Shown here: in pieces, positions 43,832-51,891 of the stretch
Layout of the letters: every line of letters starts with the position of its first letter
Numbering within the stretch: the stretch's first letter is position 1
Source: Rhizobium sp. WYJ-E13
GTDB lineage: Bacteria; Pseudomonadota; Alphaproteobacteria; Rhizobiales; Rhizobiaceae
Assembly (NCBI RefSeq): GCF_018987265.1
Contig: NZ_CP076853.1
Coordinates: forward strand, 310,001-374,000
DNA length: 64,000 nucleotides
Reading direction: 5' to 3'
The notes under the pieces: model-generated
The model's database searches: none
What the model was told of the DNA's origin: nothing
The model's input: only the letters and a program-made list of their open reading frames with translations
Translations under genes and position numbers: made by a program

Positions 43832-44880
43832 GCGACCCTCCGCAATGTCACGCAGCTTGCTGTAAAGCCCGGACCCATGGCGATCATCGCCGCGCGGTCC
43901 GGCAGTCCTGCGCGGATGGCCCGCTCCAGAACGAAAAGCACTGTTGGCGAGGACATATTGCCATAATCTGCAAGCACCGACCTCTCGATGTCGAGTGTAT
44001 AAGGCGCCATGGAAAGCGTGCTCTCCATCGCCGCCAGTACCTTGGTGCCGCCGGGATGGCAGATGAAACGGTCGATATCGTTGCGCTCGAGCCCGCTGTG
44101 CGCCAGAATGCCGTCAATTGCCGGGCCAAGCTCCTTTTCCGCAAAGGGCGGCAGCCCCTGCGCCAGCAGGATGCCGAGCCCGGTATCGTCGATCTTCCAG
44201 CCCATGATGTCGAGCGTATCCGGAAACAGGTGATCGCCCGCCGATTCCACTTCTGCCATGCCGCCTTGGCCTGATCGCATCACACAGGCTGCAGCCCCGT
44301 CGCCGAAAAGTGCGGTAGCGATGATGTTCGGCTTGGTCAGCTCATCCAGCCGGAAGGCCAGCGTGCAGAGCTCGATGGCGACGAAGAGCACCACAGCGCC
44401 CGGACGGCTGCGCGCCAGCCGCGAAGCGATGCCGAAGCCGGAAACGCCTGCAGCGCACCCAAGCCCGAAGACGGGCACGCGCTCGATATCCGCGCGAAAC
44501 CCGAGCCGACCGGCAAGCCGCGCATCGATGCTCGGCGTGGTGATGCCGGTAGAGGAAACCGCAACGACGCAATCGACTTCACCAGCCGTCAGCCCGGCCT
44601 GCTCGAGCGCCCGGGTTGCCGTCTCGACAAACAGCGAACCGGCGACCTCCTCATAGGCCTTCATCCTGTCTTGCCAGCCATGCGTCTCTTCGAACCAGGA
44701 GAGGGGACGGGCGGCATGCCGCTTTCCGATACCGGCATTGTCGAACACGCGCGCGAGGTGGCGGAATTCCTTGAAGCGATCGGCAAAGAGGCGCGCGGAG
44801 GCCTCGGCGGCTTGGCTCTGGGTGATGATATGGTCAGGCACTGCAGTGGCGAGACTTAAAAGTCTGACGGATTGAGTCAC
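43828..44880 (-). CDS. Type III polyketide synthase (chalcone-synthase-like)
   Basis: Iterative condensing enzyme of 350 residues. The triad is complete: Cys142 in FGLGCAAGVSG, His275 in FICHPGGTKVL and Asn308 in ADYGNMSSPTVLF. It probably extends a fatty acyl starter with malonyl-CoA to an alkylpyrone or alkylresorcinol, by analogy with BpsA and ArsB-type enzymes; product length cannot be read here. The GTG at 44880 has an AAGGAG site; a start at 44922 would add 14 residues without one. Translationally coupled to the ICMT-like gene. Confidence 0.92.
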   Translation of the reverse strand: MTQSVRLLSLATAVPDHIITQSQAAEASARLFADRFKEFRHLARVFDNAGIGKRHAARPLSWFEETHGWQDRMKAYEEVAGSLFVETATRALEQAGLTAGEVDCVVAVSSTGITTPSIDARLAGRLGFRADIERVPVFGLGCAAGVSGFGIASRLARSRPGAVVLFVAIELCTLAFRLDELTKPNIIATALFGDGAAACVMRSGQGGMAEVESAGDHLFPDTLDIMGWKIDDTGLGILLAQGLPPFAEKELGPAIDGILAHSGLERNDIDRFICHPGGTKVLAAMESTLSMAPYTLDIERSVLADYGNMSSPTVLFVLERAIRAGLPDRAAMIAMGPGFTASCVTLRRVA

Positions 44881-45052
44881 GGTATGCTCCTTGTCGTTCC
44901 CGGCGGAACGAGTGGAAAACACGCGGGCGCGAAAGTTTATTCGGCGCCGCTCTTCACGAAGCAGTGATCAGAAAAAATGCGAAAGCCCGTCGAATAAAGC
45001 TGGAGGCAGCGGTGTTCACTCCTCGCAACGTCATTTTCTGAGGAGTTATCCC

Positions 45053-45589
45053 ATGACGACCAAGACTGTCCGCATCGCTTCCCTCGTGCTCGGCAGCTGC
45101 ATTGCCGCCTCCGTCTTCTCCAGCCCCGTCTTCGCGATTGGCGATGATAGCAGCACCATGCCGGTCTGCAAGAAGGGTGAGATCTACGACAAGAAGGCAA
45201 AGAAGTGCGTCAAGCAGCAGAGCGCCAACGTGACGGACGAAAACCGTACCGATTACGCCTACTCGCTCGCCAAGGCCGGCCGCTATGAAGAAGCGCTCGC
45301 CATGCTCGACACCGTCAAGGATCAGAACAATGCCGAATGGCTGAACTATCGCGGTTACGCCACCCGCAAGCTCGGCCGCACGGATGAAGGCATCTCCTAC
45401 TATCTGCAGTCGGTCAAGCTCGATCCGCAATATGCCAAGGTCCGCGAATATCTCGGCGAAGCCTATGTCATCAAGGGCGAGCTCGACCTCGCCAAGGAGC
45501 AGTTGACCACCATCAAGGCGATCTGCGGCACCGGCTGCGAGGAATATCAGGACCTCAACGCCGCGATCCTCGATCCGTCGAAGATCTAG
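45053..45589 (+). CDS. Periplasmic TPR protein
   Basis: Exported protein of 178 residues. Signal peptide 1-30 (IASLVLGSCIAASVFSSPVFA), then a short Lys/Cys segment (VCKKGEIYDKKAKKCVK) and about three tetratricopeptide units from residue 65 on (YSLAKAGRYEEALAMLD, YRGYATRKLGRTDEGISYY, YLGEAYVIKGELDLAKEQL). CTGAGGAG precedes the ATG at 45053; the longer upstream frame has no ribosome site. Function unknown. Repeat copy C begins at its stop codon. Confidence 0.85.
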   Translation: MTTKTVRIASLVLGSCIAASVFSSPVFAIGDDSSTMPVCKKGEIYDKKAKKCVKQQSANVTDENRTDYAYSLAKAGRYEEALAMLDTVKDQNNAEWLNYRGYATRKLGRTDEGISYYLQSVKLDPQYAKVREYLGEAYVIKGELDLAKEQLTTIKAICGTGCEEYQDLNAAILDPSKI

Positions 45590-45645
45590 AGCAATTCCCA
45601 GCAAAAGTGTGCAGCGGTTTTGCGTCCGGATTGCGTGAAACAAAG
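45589..45645. repeat. Palindromic intergenic repeat, copy C
   Basis: Third copy, with the left arm expanded by one C (GCAATTCCCAGC) and the right arm short of one A (CCGGATTGCGTG). The middle AGCAAAAGTGTGCAGCGG is identical to copy B. It starts at the last base of the TPR stop codon and ends 55 bp before the sigma factor. Confidence 0.85.
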
Positions 45646-45700
45646 CTGTACAGCTGCGTGGGGCGGGAGAGAGATAAGGTTGATTGAAGGGTATTTCCGG

Positions 45701-46306
45701 ATGTCGGTCGCACACACCACATTTCCTGCCTATAGTCGCGCCAGAACGGAATCGCCGGCCCGGCCGGCGGTTCCGAAACAGCCAATACGCGCGGAGGCGG
45801 CCATCGCGAGCGAAGCGGATATCAGGAGCGGCCTGACGGAACATCTTGCCCGTCTGTGGCGCTATGGCCTCGTTCTTTCGCATCAGCGCGATGTGGCCGA
45901 CGATCTCGTACAGGCGACCTGCGTTCGCGCGCTGGAACGGGCCGATCAATTTGTCGCAGGCACGCGGCTCGACCGCTGGCTGTTTTCGATCCTGCATTCG
46001 ATCTGGCTGAATGAGATCCGCGCCCGCCGCGTCCGCCAGGGGCAGGGCTTCGTCGATGCCCAGGATACGCTGAGTTTCGATGGCGCCCGCGACACCGAAA
46101 CGCATGTCATGGCCAACCAGGTCTTGAAAGAGGTGAATGCGCTGCCGGAGGCGCAGCGATCGGCGATTTTCCTCGCCTATGTGGAAGGGCTTTCCTATCG
46201 CGAGGTCGCCATCATACTGGATGTTCCGATCGGCACCGTGATGAGCCGGCTGGCAGCCGCCCGCGCGAAGCTCTCCGAAACTATATCGGCAGGAGGATTT
46301 GAATGA
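45701..46306 (+). CDS. ECF-family RNA polymerase sigma factor
   Basis: Alternative sigma factor of about 201 residues. Region 2 lies at about 45-110 (HLARLWRYGLVLSHQRDVAD, then LVQATCVRALERADQF) and region 4 at about 140-195 (LPEAQRSAIFLAYVEGLSYR, then VPIGTVMSRLAAARAKL). The 40-residue N-terminal extension is Pro/Ala/Arg-rich. GAAGGG precedes the ATG at 45701. It overlaps the anti-sigma gene by 4 bp (ATGA), the standard layout for a signal-controlled pair. Confidence 0.92.
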   Translation: MSVAHTTFPAYSRARTESPARPAVPKQPIRAEAAIASEADIRSGLTEHLARLWRYGLVLSHQRDVADDLVQATCVRALERADQFVAGTRLDRWLFSILHSIWLNEIRARRVRQGQGFVDAQDTLSFDGARDTETHVMANQVLKEVNALPEAQRSAIFLAYVEGLSYREVAIILDVPIGTVMSRLAAARAKLSETISAGGFE

Positions 46307-47097
46307 GCACGAAGCACATTATGCCCTCCGACGAGGAATTGACCGCCTTCATCGATGGTGAACTCGGCGCGGAAGAGACTGCCCGGATCGAGGCGATGAT
46401 CGAAGCCGATGGGGCTGTCGCCGAACGGCTGGAGTTTCTGGCGCGTGCAAGCCTGCCTTACAAGCAAGCCTTCGCGCCGCTGCTTGATGCCGCTCCGCAG
46501 GCAAAGCTCGAAGCCATGCTGTCGGCCATTCCCGCCGCCCGGTCTGCAAGACCGGCTGCCTTCATGAGCCGTCGAGGCTTTTTCGGCGCGCTTGCCGCTT
46601 CGGTCGTTGCCGGCATCGCCGTCGATCGCGCCATGATCGGTGTCGGTGCAAGTTTCTCGGGCAAGGATGAAAACAGCGAATGGCGCGCCGTCGTTGCCGA
46701 ATATATCTCGCTCTATACACCGGAGACGCTCGCCGGTCCCGTTCCGCCGAGAGATGTGCAGGCAGCGCAACTCGCCAGTCTGGATGGCGACCTCCGCCTG
46801 CAACTCTCGCCAGAGCAGGTCGCCCTGCCGGATATCGATTTCAAGCGCGCCCAGATCCTGCAATATGATGGCAAGCCGCTCGCACAGATCGCCTATCTGG
46901 ATCCCGAGACCGGCCCCATGGCGCTCTGCATCGTCGCCTCCGACGGCGGCCCCAAGGCCCCCGATATCGAAGGCCGCAAGGGCATGAATGTCGTCTACTG
47001 GGCAAACGCCACCCACGCCTTCATGCTGATCGGCCACGCCCCGGTCGACCGTATGACGGAGATCGCAGACGCGGTGCGGAGCAAGATTTCCGTTTAG
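46303..47097 (+). CDS. Membrane anti-sigma factor
   Basis: Regulator of 264 residues that probably holds the adjacent ECF sigma factor inactive. The cytoplasmic part (about 1-85) shows the zinc-finger-like anti-sigma pattern DEELTAFIDGELGAEETARI, without the His-x3-Cys-x2-Cys set. A single hydrophobic segment (about 92-113) is preceded by SRRGFF, a twin-arginine-like motif. The remaining 150 residues would be periplasmic. Its end overlaps a convergent gene by 4 bp. Confidence 0.85.
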   Translation: MSTKHIMPSDEELTAFIDGELGAEETARIEAMIEADGAVAERLEFLARASLPYKQAFAPLLDAAPQAKLEAMLSAIPAARSARPAAFMSRRGFFGALAASVVAGIAVDRAMIGVGASFSGKDENSEWRAVVAEYISLYTPETLAGPVPPRDVQAAQLASLDGDLRLQLSPEQVALPDIDFKRAQILQYDGKPLAQIAYLDPETGPMALCIVASDGGPKAPDIEGRKGMNVVYWANATHAFMLIGHAPVDRMTEIADAVRSKISV

Positions 47098-47651
47098 AAC
47101 GGCTGGGTCTTATCGGAAACCGGGCTGACCTGATTGGCAGGAACGAGGCGGTTCAGGCAATTGACATAGGTCGTATACATCTGCTGAAGCCGCGAGAGCG
47201 GCACCACCCAATGCCCTTCATTTCCGGCAAAATCCAGTTCCATATCCGGTGTGCCGACAAAGGAATTCTTGAGGATCTTCTTGATCTGCGCCACACCCGT
47301 CTTCTCGGCGGCTGGCAAGATGCGAAGCGTCTTGCCGTCGAAGAATTCGGCCGGTACGGCCTTGGTGCCGGAATAGCCGACGAGCGTTACCTTGGTCGTG
47401 GTACCCTCGGGGATCTCCCAGCCATCCTTCGAGACGAGCCACATGACGCTGTCGAGGCTCTGGCGGAATTCGACCGTCTTCCCGAGCTCATCGTTCCAGA
47501 TCAGCCGGCAGTAGGACGGCTTCTCGCCGACGAACCCGACCGACCACTGCCGCGCATCGCCCATCCATTCCGTCCCGCCAGGGGCCGTCTCGCTCCGTGA
47601 GGTTGCCGGAATGAGGAGTGCCGTCAGCAACAGGGCAGAAAAGGTCTTCAT
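47094..47651 (-). CDS. Exported protein of unknown function
   Basis: Predicted periplasmic protein of 185 residues. The signal peptide (MKTFSALLLTALLIPATSRS) is followed by a beta-rich part (QWSVGFVGEKPSYCRLIWND, FRQSLDSVMWLVSKDGWEIP) and a C-terminal helix (LSRLQQMYTTYVNCLNRLV). Two cysteines could form a disulfide. No family recognised. The start is uncertain: ATG 47651 is used; a TTG at 47669 or ATG at 47663 is in frame. Convergent with the anti-sigma gene, overlapping 4 bp. Confidence 0.65.
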   Translation of the reverse strand: MKTFSALLLTALLIPATSRSETAPGGTEWMGDARQWSVGFVGEKPSYCRLIWNDELGKTVEFRQSLDSVMWLVSKDGWEIPEGTTTKVTLVGYSGTKAVPAEFFDGKTLRILPAAEKTGVAQIKKILKNSFVGTPDMELDFAGNEGHWVVPLSRLQQMYTTYVNCLNRLVPANQVSPVSDKTQPF

Positions 47652-47739
47652 GGCTCGAATCATCTCCAAGGAGCTGAGGTGATTCTAGCGGCGGAAGATT
47701 GAAGTTTTGCTACCACGGCGGGTCAAAGCCATGTTCATT

Positions 47740-50700
47740 TCATCGTGCAACCCTCTGGATCGGCGAAGAAGATCGCAGGGAACGAAGGAATTCTTCGGCA
47801 TCGACAGTTTCCAGAGCGCCGGCGACGTCCCTGAAATACGGCATGGCTTCCCAAAAGTTCCGGTCCGCAACGATATGAAAACGCCGCTGGGCGCGGGTTA
47901 GAGCTACGTTCAGCAGATTGAGCTTTGATGAAGCCCAGGCGGCTGCGCCGGCGTGTGCCTTGTCGGCGCCAAGGATCATGAAGACCGTGTCTCTTTCCTT
48001 GCCCTGAAAGGTATGAACAGTCCCGACCCTGTCTTTCAGCCACTTCTTCAGTTGCGGAGGCGATGTACGAGGAGAGCCGGTGTCATTGACCCATCGGGCC
48101 TTTTTCAGCGCCGTCTTCAGCGCATTCTTGATCTCCTTGAATGGAGAAATGACATAAAGATCGGGCAGTGCTCCGTCCCGGCGGTAAGTCGCGACCAGGA
48201 CATCGACGATGAATTCGATCTGTTCGGGAACGCGCTGCCGGCCGGAAACCTTGCCCCCAACGTCGATCCAGACGCTGTCGCCATAAAATGGCGGAGCATC
48301 GTCGGCCGGCCATCGTTCCTTCAATCCGAATACCATCTTGTCCCGATAGGCGATCCGGTTGGCGAGTGAGAACATCGGGTCGATGCAGCGGCGGTGCACA
48401 CGCAGCGGACTGCCGATCCAAAGTCCATTGCCATCTTCCGACGGCAGCGCCGTTCCATAGCAGTTTGCTGCGTCGGCGAGCCCCTGTACTGAAACGCGGT
48501 TGGGCGAATAACTCTCCGCGGAGGTGTATGGCGACAGGCGACTGAGGGCCCTTATGAGCGCGCCGGGCAGGGTAAAAACCGGCTCGATCTGCAAGGGGTC
48601 GCCGATCGCCATCAGGCGGCGTGCCCGCATCAGGGCGCCGACGGCTGCCTGCGGCACGGCCTGACCGGCCTCATCGACGAAAACCCAGCCGATCGACGCC
48701 GGTCCGAGCCCTGCGAACTGACGAGCGAAAGAGGCAAACGTCGTCGAAACGACGGGAACGATCATGAAGAGGCTCTGCCATATGGGTGGGATATCCGCCC
48801 CGTCGTCAGGAGCATTTCCGGAGAGCAGCTTCGTGATGGCGACGATGTTTCCGCCAAAACCTCCGCTCGGCCTGCTGACTTCCGCCAGCCATGCCTCATG
48901 CAGCGTCAGCGCCGTCTCCAGCAAGGCGGAGCGCAGGCCAGCCAGCCTGTCGGAGTGCCAAAGCCCTTCGATCTGAAAACGGTCGGTTTCGAGATCGTCA
49001 ATGTTTGCGGGCAGTGCCGGCCCGTCCAATCTCTGCCGCAGCTCTTCGAACCTTGCGGACTTCTCGGACCAGGTTTCCTGTCTCGCATGCAGTTCCCGTT
49101 CGGCCTGCTCCCGGTGCCGAAGAGCCTTCTCCAGGGAAAGCCGGTACCTTCCCGCAAGATCTCGTTCGCAGTTGGCGAGCGTCTTGCGGAGGGCGATTTG
49201 CTCCCGGGCATTCGATTTCACATTGTCCCTGTGCCGTTGGTTTTCACTGTTCGGCAGCATCCTTTTCCACCAGACCGGCGTCGAACGGTCGAGAAGCCGC
49301 TCCTCTTCCCTGAGCCGGTCCAATTCGGTACGGACGGCGAGGGTTTCGGCCTCGGCCGCTGCATACCGATCCCGAGCCAACCCAACTGCCGTCTCTGCTG
49401 TCTCCAGTGCCTCACGCGCCAGGGCACAGAAAGCGTCGAATGAGGTCAAGGCAATTTCGCCGTATAGATCGGCGAAATGCCCGTATTCGTCGATCATGGA
49501 GCGAACCGCTTCGTCGGCATTGCGAAATCGCTCGCCTGCCTCGGCGAATGTTGGCCCGCCGTAGCTGTCTCGCCATTCCCAGATCGTCTGAGGCCTGTCG
49601 AGACCGGACCAGTCGGGCTTCGCCCTATCTTCCCTGGCCTTGTCTTCCTTTGCCGGCATGAAGGCGAAGCGCTCCTTGAATGCGCGCCGGTTCCCGCTTT
49701 TTCCGAGTGCACAGGCGATCAATCCCCACGGGCGGTTTTCATCCGTCAGCGCGGTGAAGCTGCCATTGTCTTTTTGCGCGGCGATCTTGTGGGCAACGGT
49801 CTGCAAATAGCCGAATGTCTTGCCTTTCGTAATCGAGCTTTGCTTGGGAAGGTCGCGCGAGATATTCTCGACGGCAGCGTTGTTGGACGAGGCGACGACC
49901 ATCTCGAAGCCGGTGAGGCTGGCGTTCAGGCTCGATATCCACGCGGTGCTGCCGTCCTTGAAATTGACCTTTCTCGATGCGCCGTCGAAGGCATCCCGCG
50001 CGGTTCTCAAGGCGGCGAGCACCCGCGCCCGCCGGACGATATTGTCCGCAAAGATATCACGCAGCAGTGTCGTCTTGCCGGTGCCCGGTGGGCCGTTGAC
50101 CGAAAAGAGCCCGGTTTCCGAGAGGGTTTCCAAGGCGGTATTGATCGCGAATTGCTGCATCAGGCTCATGGCATGATGGGCTTCTGCCAGCCAGCGCCCG
50201 GCATTGAGGTTTCGCGGATGCAGTGACCGGATGAGGGCGCGGCGGCCTGTTTCCGTATAAAGGTCGATCCGCGCGTTGGAAGCGAGCGGCGTCAAATATT
50301 GTCGCAGCGGCTCGGGAATCGTGCCGCTGCGAATGCAGTCCATGGCCTTTTCGATGTCCTCGATGAAGAAGCTGTTCAGAATCCCGATTTCCTGTTCGGG
50401 AGTACCATCTTCCTCGTCATCGTCGTCACCCGCCGCGTTATGCTGAAGCGGCGCAGGCAGGAGCTTTGCCGTCGGCCTCGACGGCTTGTCCCTGTAGCGG
50501 ATTTCAACGAGAGCGACAGGCCTGTCTGCATCAGGCGCGAAGCCTGCCCAGTCGCAAAGCAAGGCATGAAGGGCGCGAATTTCAGCAGGCGTGAGCGGCT
50601 GGTCGTCGGTATCCTCAGATTTTTGATGGTGCAGACGTCGCTGGGCTTGGAAATTTCCCAGCAATTCCTGCAGGCGCTGTCTGCCATCGGCAAATGCTTC

Positions 50701-51156
50701 CGAGCTCAGCGCGGCAAGGCCACGTTTCCGGACTTGCCCAAGCGCCCAGGGAAGCGTCGAGATGGAAAACGCCGTAAAAATCGGATTGCCGTGAGCGTCG
50801 AGTTCCAGGCTTGCAAAGCAGGTATCGCCATCCAGATCGCCGCGCTCTGCATCCTCGAATTCCGTCATGCCGTTGGTGGCGCTGGCGAAATTCCTGCTGA
50901 CCTTGGAGATCTCCGATTTGCTGAAAACGCCGAGGAAAAGGGTAAGTCCGGTGATCTCCTTGTGCTCGGGGACAATTGGACGCTTCACGGCGTCGCTGTC
51001 ATCCTCAAGTGTTTCGGCATGCAACCAAAGAGCCTTCTTGTTTTCGTCTTCCGTTGCCCGCTTGGAAAGGTCGTACGGGATGAAGAACTCGATCTTGTGC
51101 CAGAGGTCGAGGATTGCCAGCAGCCGCTCGCGTTCGTTACCTGTAGGGATCTGCAT
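47740..51156 (-). CDS. Large SF1 (UPF1/COG1112-like) helicase
   Basis: Stand-alone helicase of 1138 residues. The N-terminal 350 residues have no recognised domain and include an acidic stretch (GDDDDEEDGTPEQE). Walker A GPPGTGKTTLLRDIF lies near 355. A charged, Arg/Glu-rich coiled-coil-like insertion spans about 560-720. Walker B WVFVDEAGQAVPQAA lies near 825, with GDPLQIEPV after it and motifs VGTVHTFQGKERDTVF and LLNVALTRAQRRFHIV near the end. No nuclease domain is seen. The layout resembles helicases in defence islands, but no partner gene is present. ATG 51156 is preferred; TTG 51198 is possible. Confidence 0.85.
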   Translation of the reverse strand: MQIPTGNERERLLAILDLWHKIEFFIPYDLSKRATEDENKKALWLHAETLEDDSDAVKRPIVPEHKEITGLTLFLGVFSKSEISKVSRNFASATNGMTEFEDAERGDLDGDTCFASLELDAHGNPIFTAFSISTLPWALGQVRKRGLAALSSEAFADGRQRLQELLGNFQAQRRLHHQKSEDTDDQPLTPAEIRALHALLCDWAGFAPDADRPVALVEIRYRDKPSRPTAKLLPAPLQHNAAGDDDDEEDGTPEQEIGILNSFFIEDIEKAMDCIRSGTIPEPLRQYLTPLASNARIDLYTETGRRALIRSLHPRNLNAGRWLAEAHHAMSLMQQFAINTALETLSETGLFSVNGPPGTGKTTLLRDIFADNIVRRARVLAALRTARDAFDGASRKVNFKDGSTAWISSLNASLTGFEMVVASSNNAAVENISRDLPKQSSITKGKTFGYLQTVAHKIAAQKDNGSFTALTDENRPWGLIACALGKSGNRRAFKERFAFMPAKEDKAREDRAKPDWSGLDRPQTIWEWRDSYGGPTFAEAGERFRNADEAVRSMIDEYGHFADLYGEIALTSFDAFCALAREALETAETAVGLARDRYAAAEAETLAVRTELDRLREEERLLDRSTPVWWKRMLPNSENQRHRDNVKSNAREQIALRKTLANCERDLAGRYRLSLEKALRHREQAERELHARQETWSEKSARFEELRQRLDGPALPANIDDLETDRFQIEGLWHSDRLAGLRSALLETALTLHEAWLAEVSRPSGGFGGNIVAITKLLSGNAPDDGADIPPIWQSLFMIVPVVSTTFASFARQFAGLGPASIGWVFVDEAGQAVPQAAVGALMRARRLMAIGDPLQIEPVFTLPGALIRALSRLSPYTSAESYSPNRVSVQGLADAANCYGTALPSEDGNGLWIGSPLRVHRRCIDPMFSLANRIAYRDKMVFGLKERWPADDAPPFYGDSVWIDVGGKVSGRQRVPEQIEFIVDVLVATYRRDGALPDLYVISPFKEIKNALKTALKKARWVNDTGSPRTSPPQLKKWLKDRVGTVHTFQGKERDTVFMILGADKAHAGAAAWASSKLNLLNVALTRAQRRFHIVADRNFWEAMPYFRDVAGALETVDAEEFLRSLRSSSPIQRVAR

Positions 51157-51322
51157 GGCGTTTCTCGGTACAGATAAATTCGCTGAATGTTCTATCAACG
51201 ATCACCTGTTCGGGAAACCCGGTGCCGGAAACTCGGTCTACCCCGGGACCCTTCGGTGCCTCTGGATTGGCATGTTCGCGGCGATGTGGGCGGCAAGCCT
51301 TTCGCGGCCGACCGGCAGAATT

Positions 51323-51588
51323 GCTTACGGTGCTTACGATTGCTTACACACATTTTGTAAGCGAGTTTCCGTAATGATTTCAGTGATTTATTGTTTCGCT
51401 TACGGACTTACAAAGATAATGGTGAAACTCAGCTGGAGAGACAGCGGGCATTTCAAGGGGCTGTGGGCTATGCCCATGAGAGTTTGAGACAGGCCGTAAT
51501 TTCGTAAGTTTGTAAGCGTGGTCGTTAAGGTTGTGATTTTGTTATGTAATCACGCTTACGAAATTTGCCGGCGAATGGCAGCGCTTAC
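51323..51588. repeat. Array of eight GCTTAC motifs in direct and inverted order
   Basis: GCTTAC starts at 51323, 51332, 51342, 51398, 51554 and 51583; its complement GTAAGC starts at 51357 and 51512. The first three are 9 and 10 bp apart. GCTTACA/TGTAAGC (51342-51362) form a hairpin. ATTTCGTAAG (51499-51508) and GTAAGCGTG (51512-51520) are mirrored by CACGCTTAC (51551-51559) and CTTACGAAAT (51555-51564). The array lies upstream of the helicase gene in DNA that looks AT-richer than its surroundings. It could be an operator cluster, iterons or a recombination site. The rest of 51199-51891 shows no convincing gene. Confidence 0.75.
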
Positions 51589-51787
51589 AATTTTCGGGCA
51601 TCACGCCGATGACGCCCAGCGGCTTGCGGATGATCTCGGCGCCGATATCAGGACGAACGGCCATTACCAGCGCCTCACGACGATTGACGTCAGGCGCGCT
51701 CCAATCGCTGTCGATGGGCGGGGCGATTACCGAAACGGCCGACCGATCGTCGATTTTCCCTCTGTTTTTCCGATCGCGAGCGACCAT
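51542..51787 (-). CDS. Possible small or remnant protein, 81 aa
   Basis: A frame of 81 residues starting MVARDRKNRGKIDDRSAVSV, with an AAAGGTGG ribosome site 5 bases upstream. The segment EIIRKPLGVIGVMP is followed by a CKRCH motif. No family recognised with confidence. Its 3' end overlaps the GCTTAC array, and overlapping frames exist upstream, so it may be a remnant rather than a working gene. Confidence 0.25.
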   Translation of the reverse strand: MVARDRKNRGKIDDRSAVSVIAPPIDSDWSAPDVNRREALVMAVRPDIGAEIIRKPLGVIGVMPENCKRCHSPANFVSVIT

Positions 51788-51891
51788 GGATGCCACCTTT
51801 GTGCTCTGGCTTTGGGTCCCAGTCAACAGGGGCGAAGCGGCAGTTATTTCCGCGAAATGTCTCCTTCAATTCGTCCGCCATCTCAGGGCCA

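Noticed and set aside
47740..51156. Helicase as a type II Mokosh defence protein
   Set aside because: That system needs a C-terminal PLD nuclease domain; here the protein ends shortly after the last helicase motif.
51542..51787. CKRCH in the 81-aa frame as a cytochrome c heme site
   Set aside because: There is no signal peptide or cytochrome-like context; a five-residue match in a doubtful frame is not enough.
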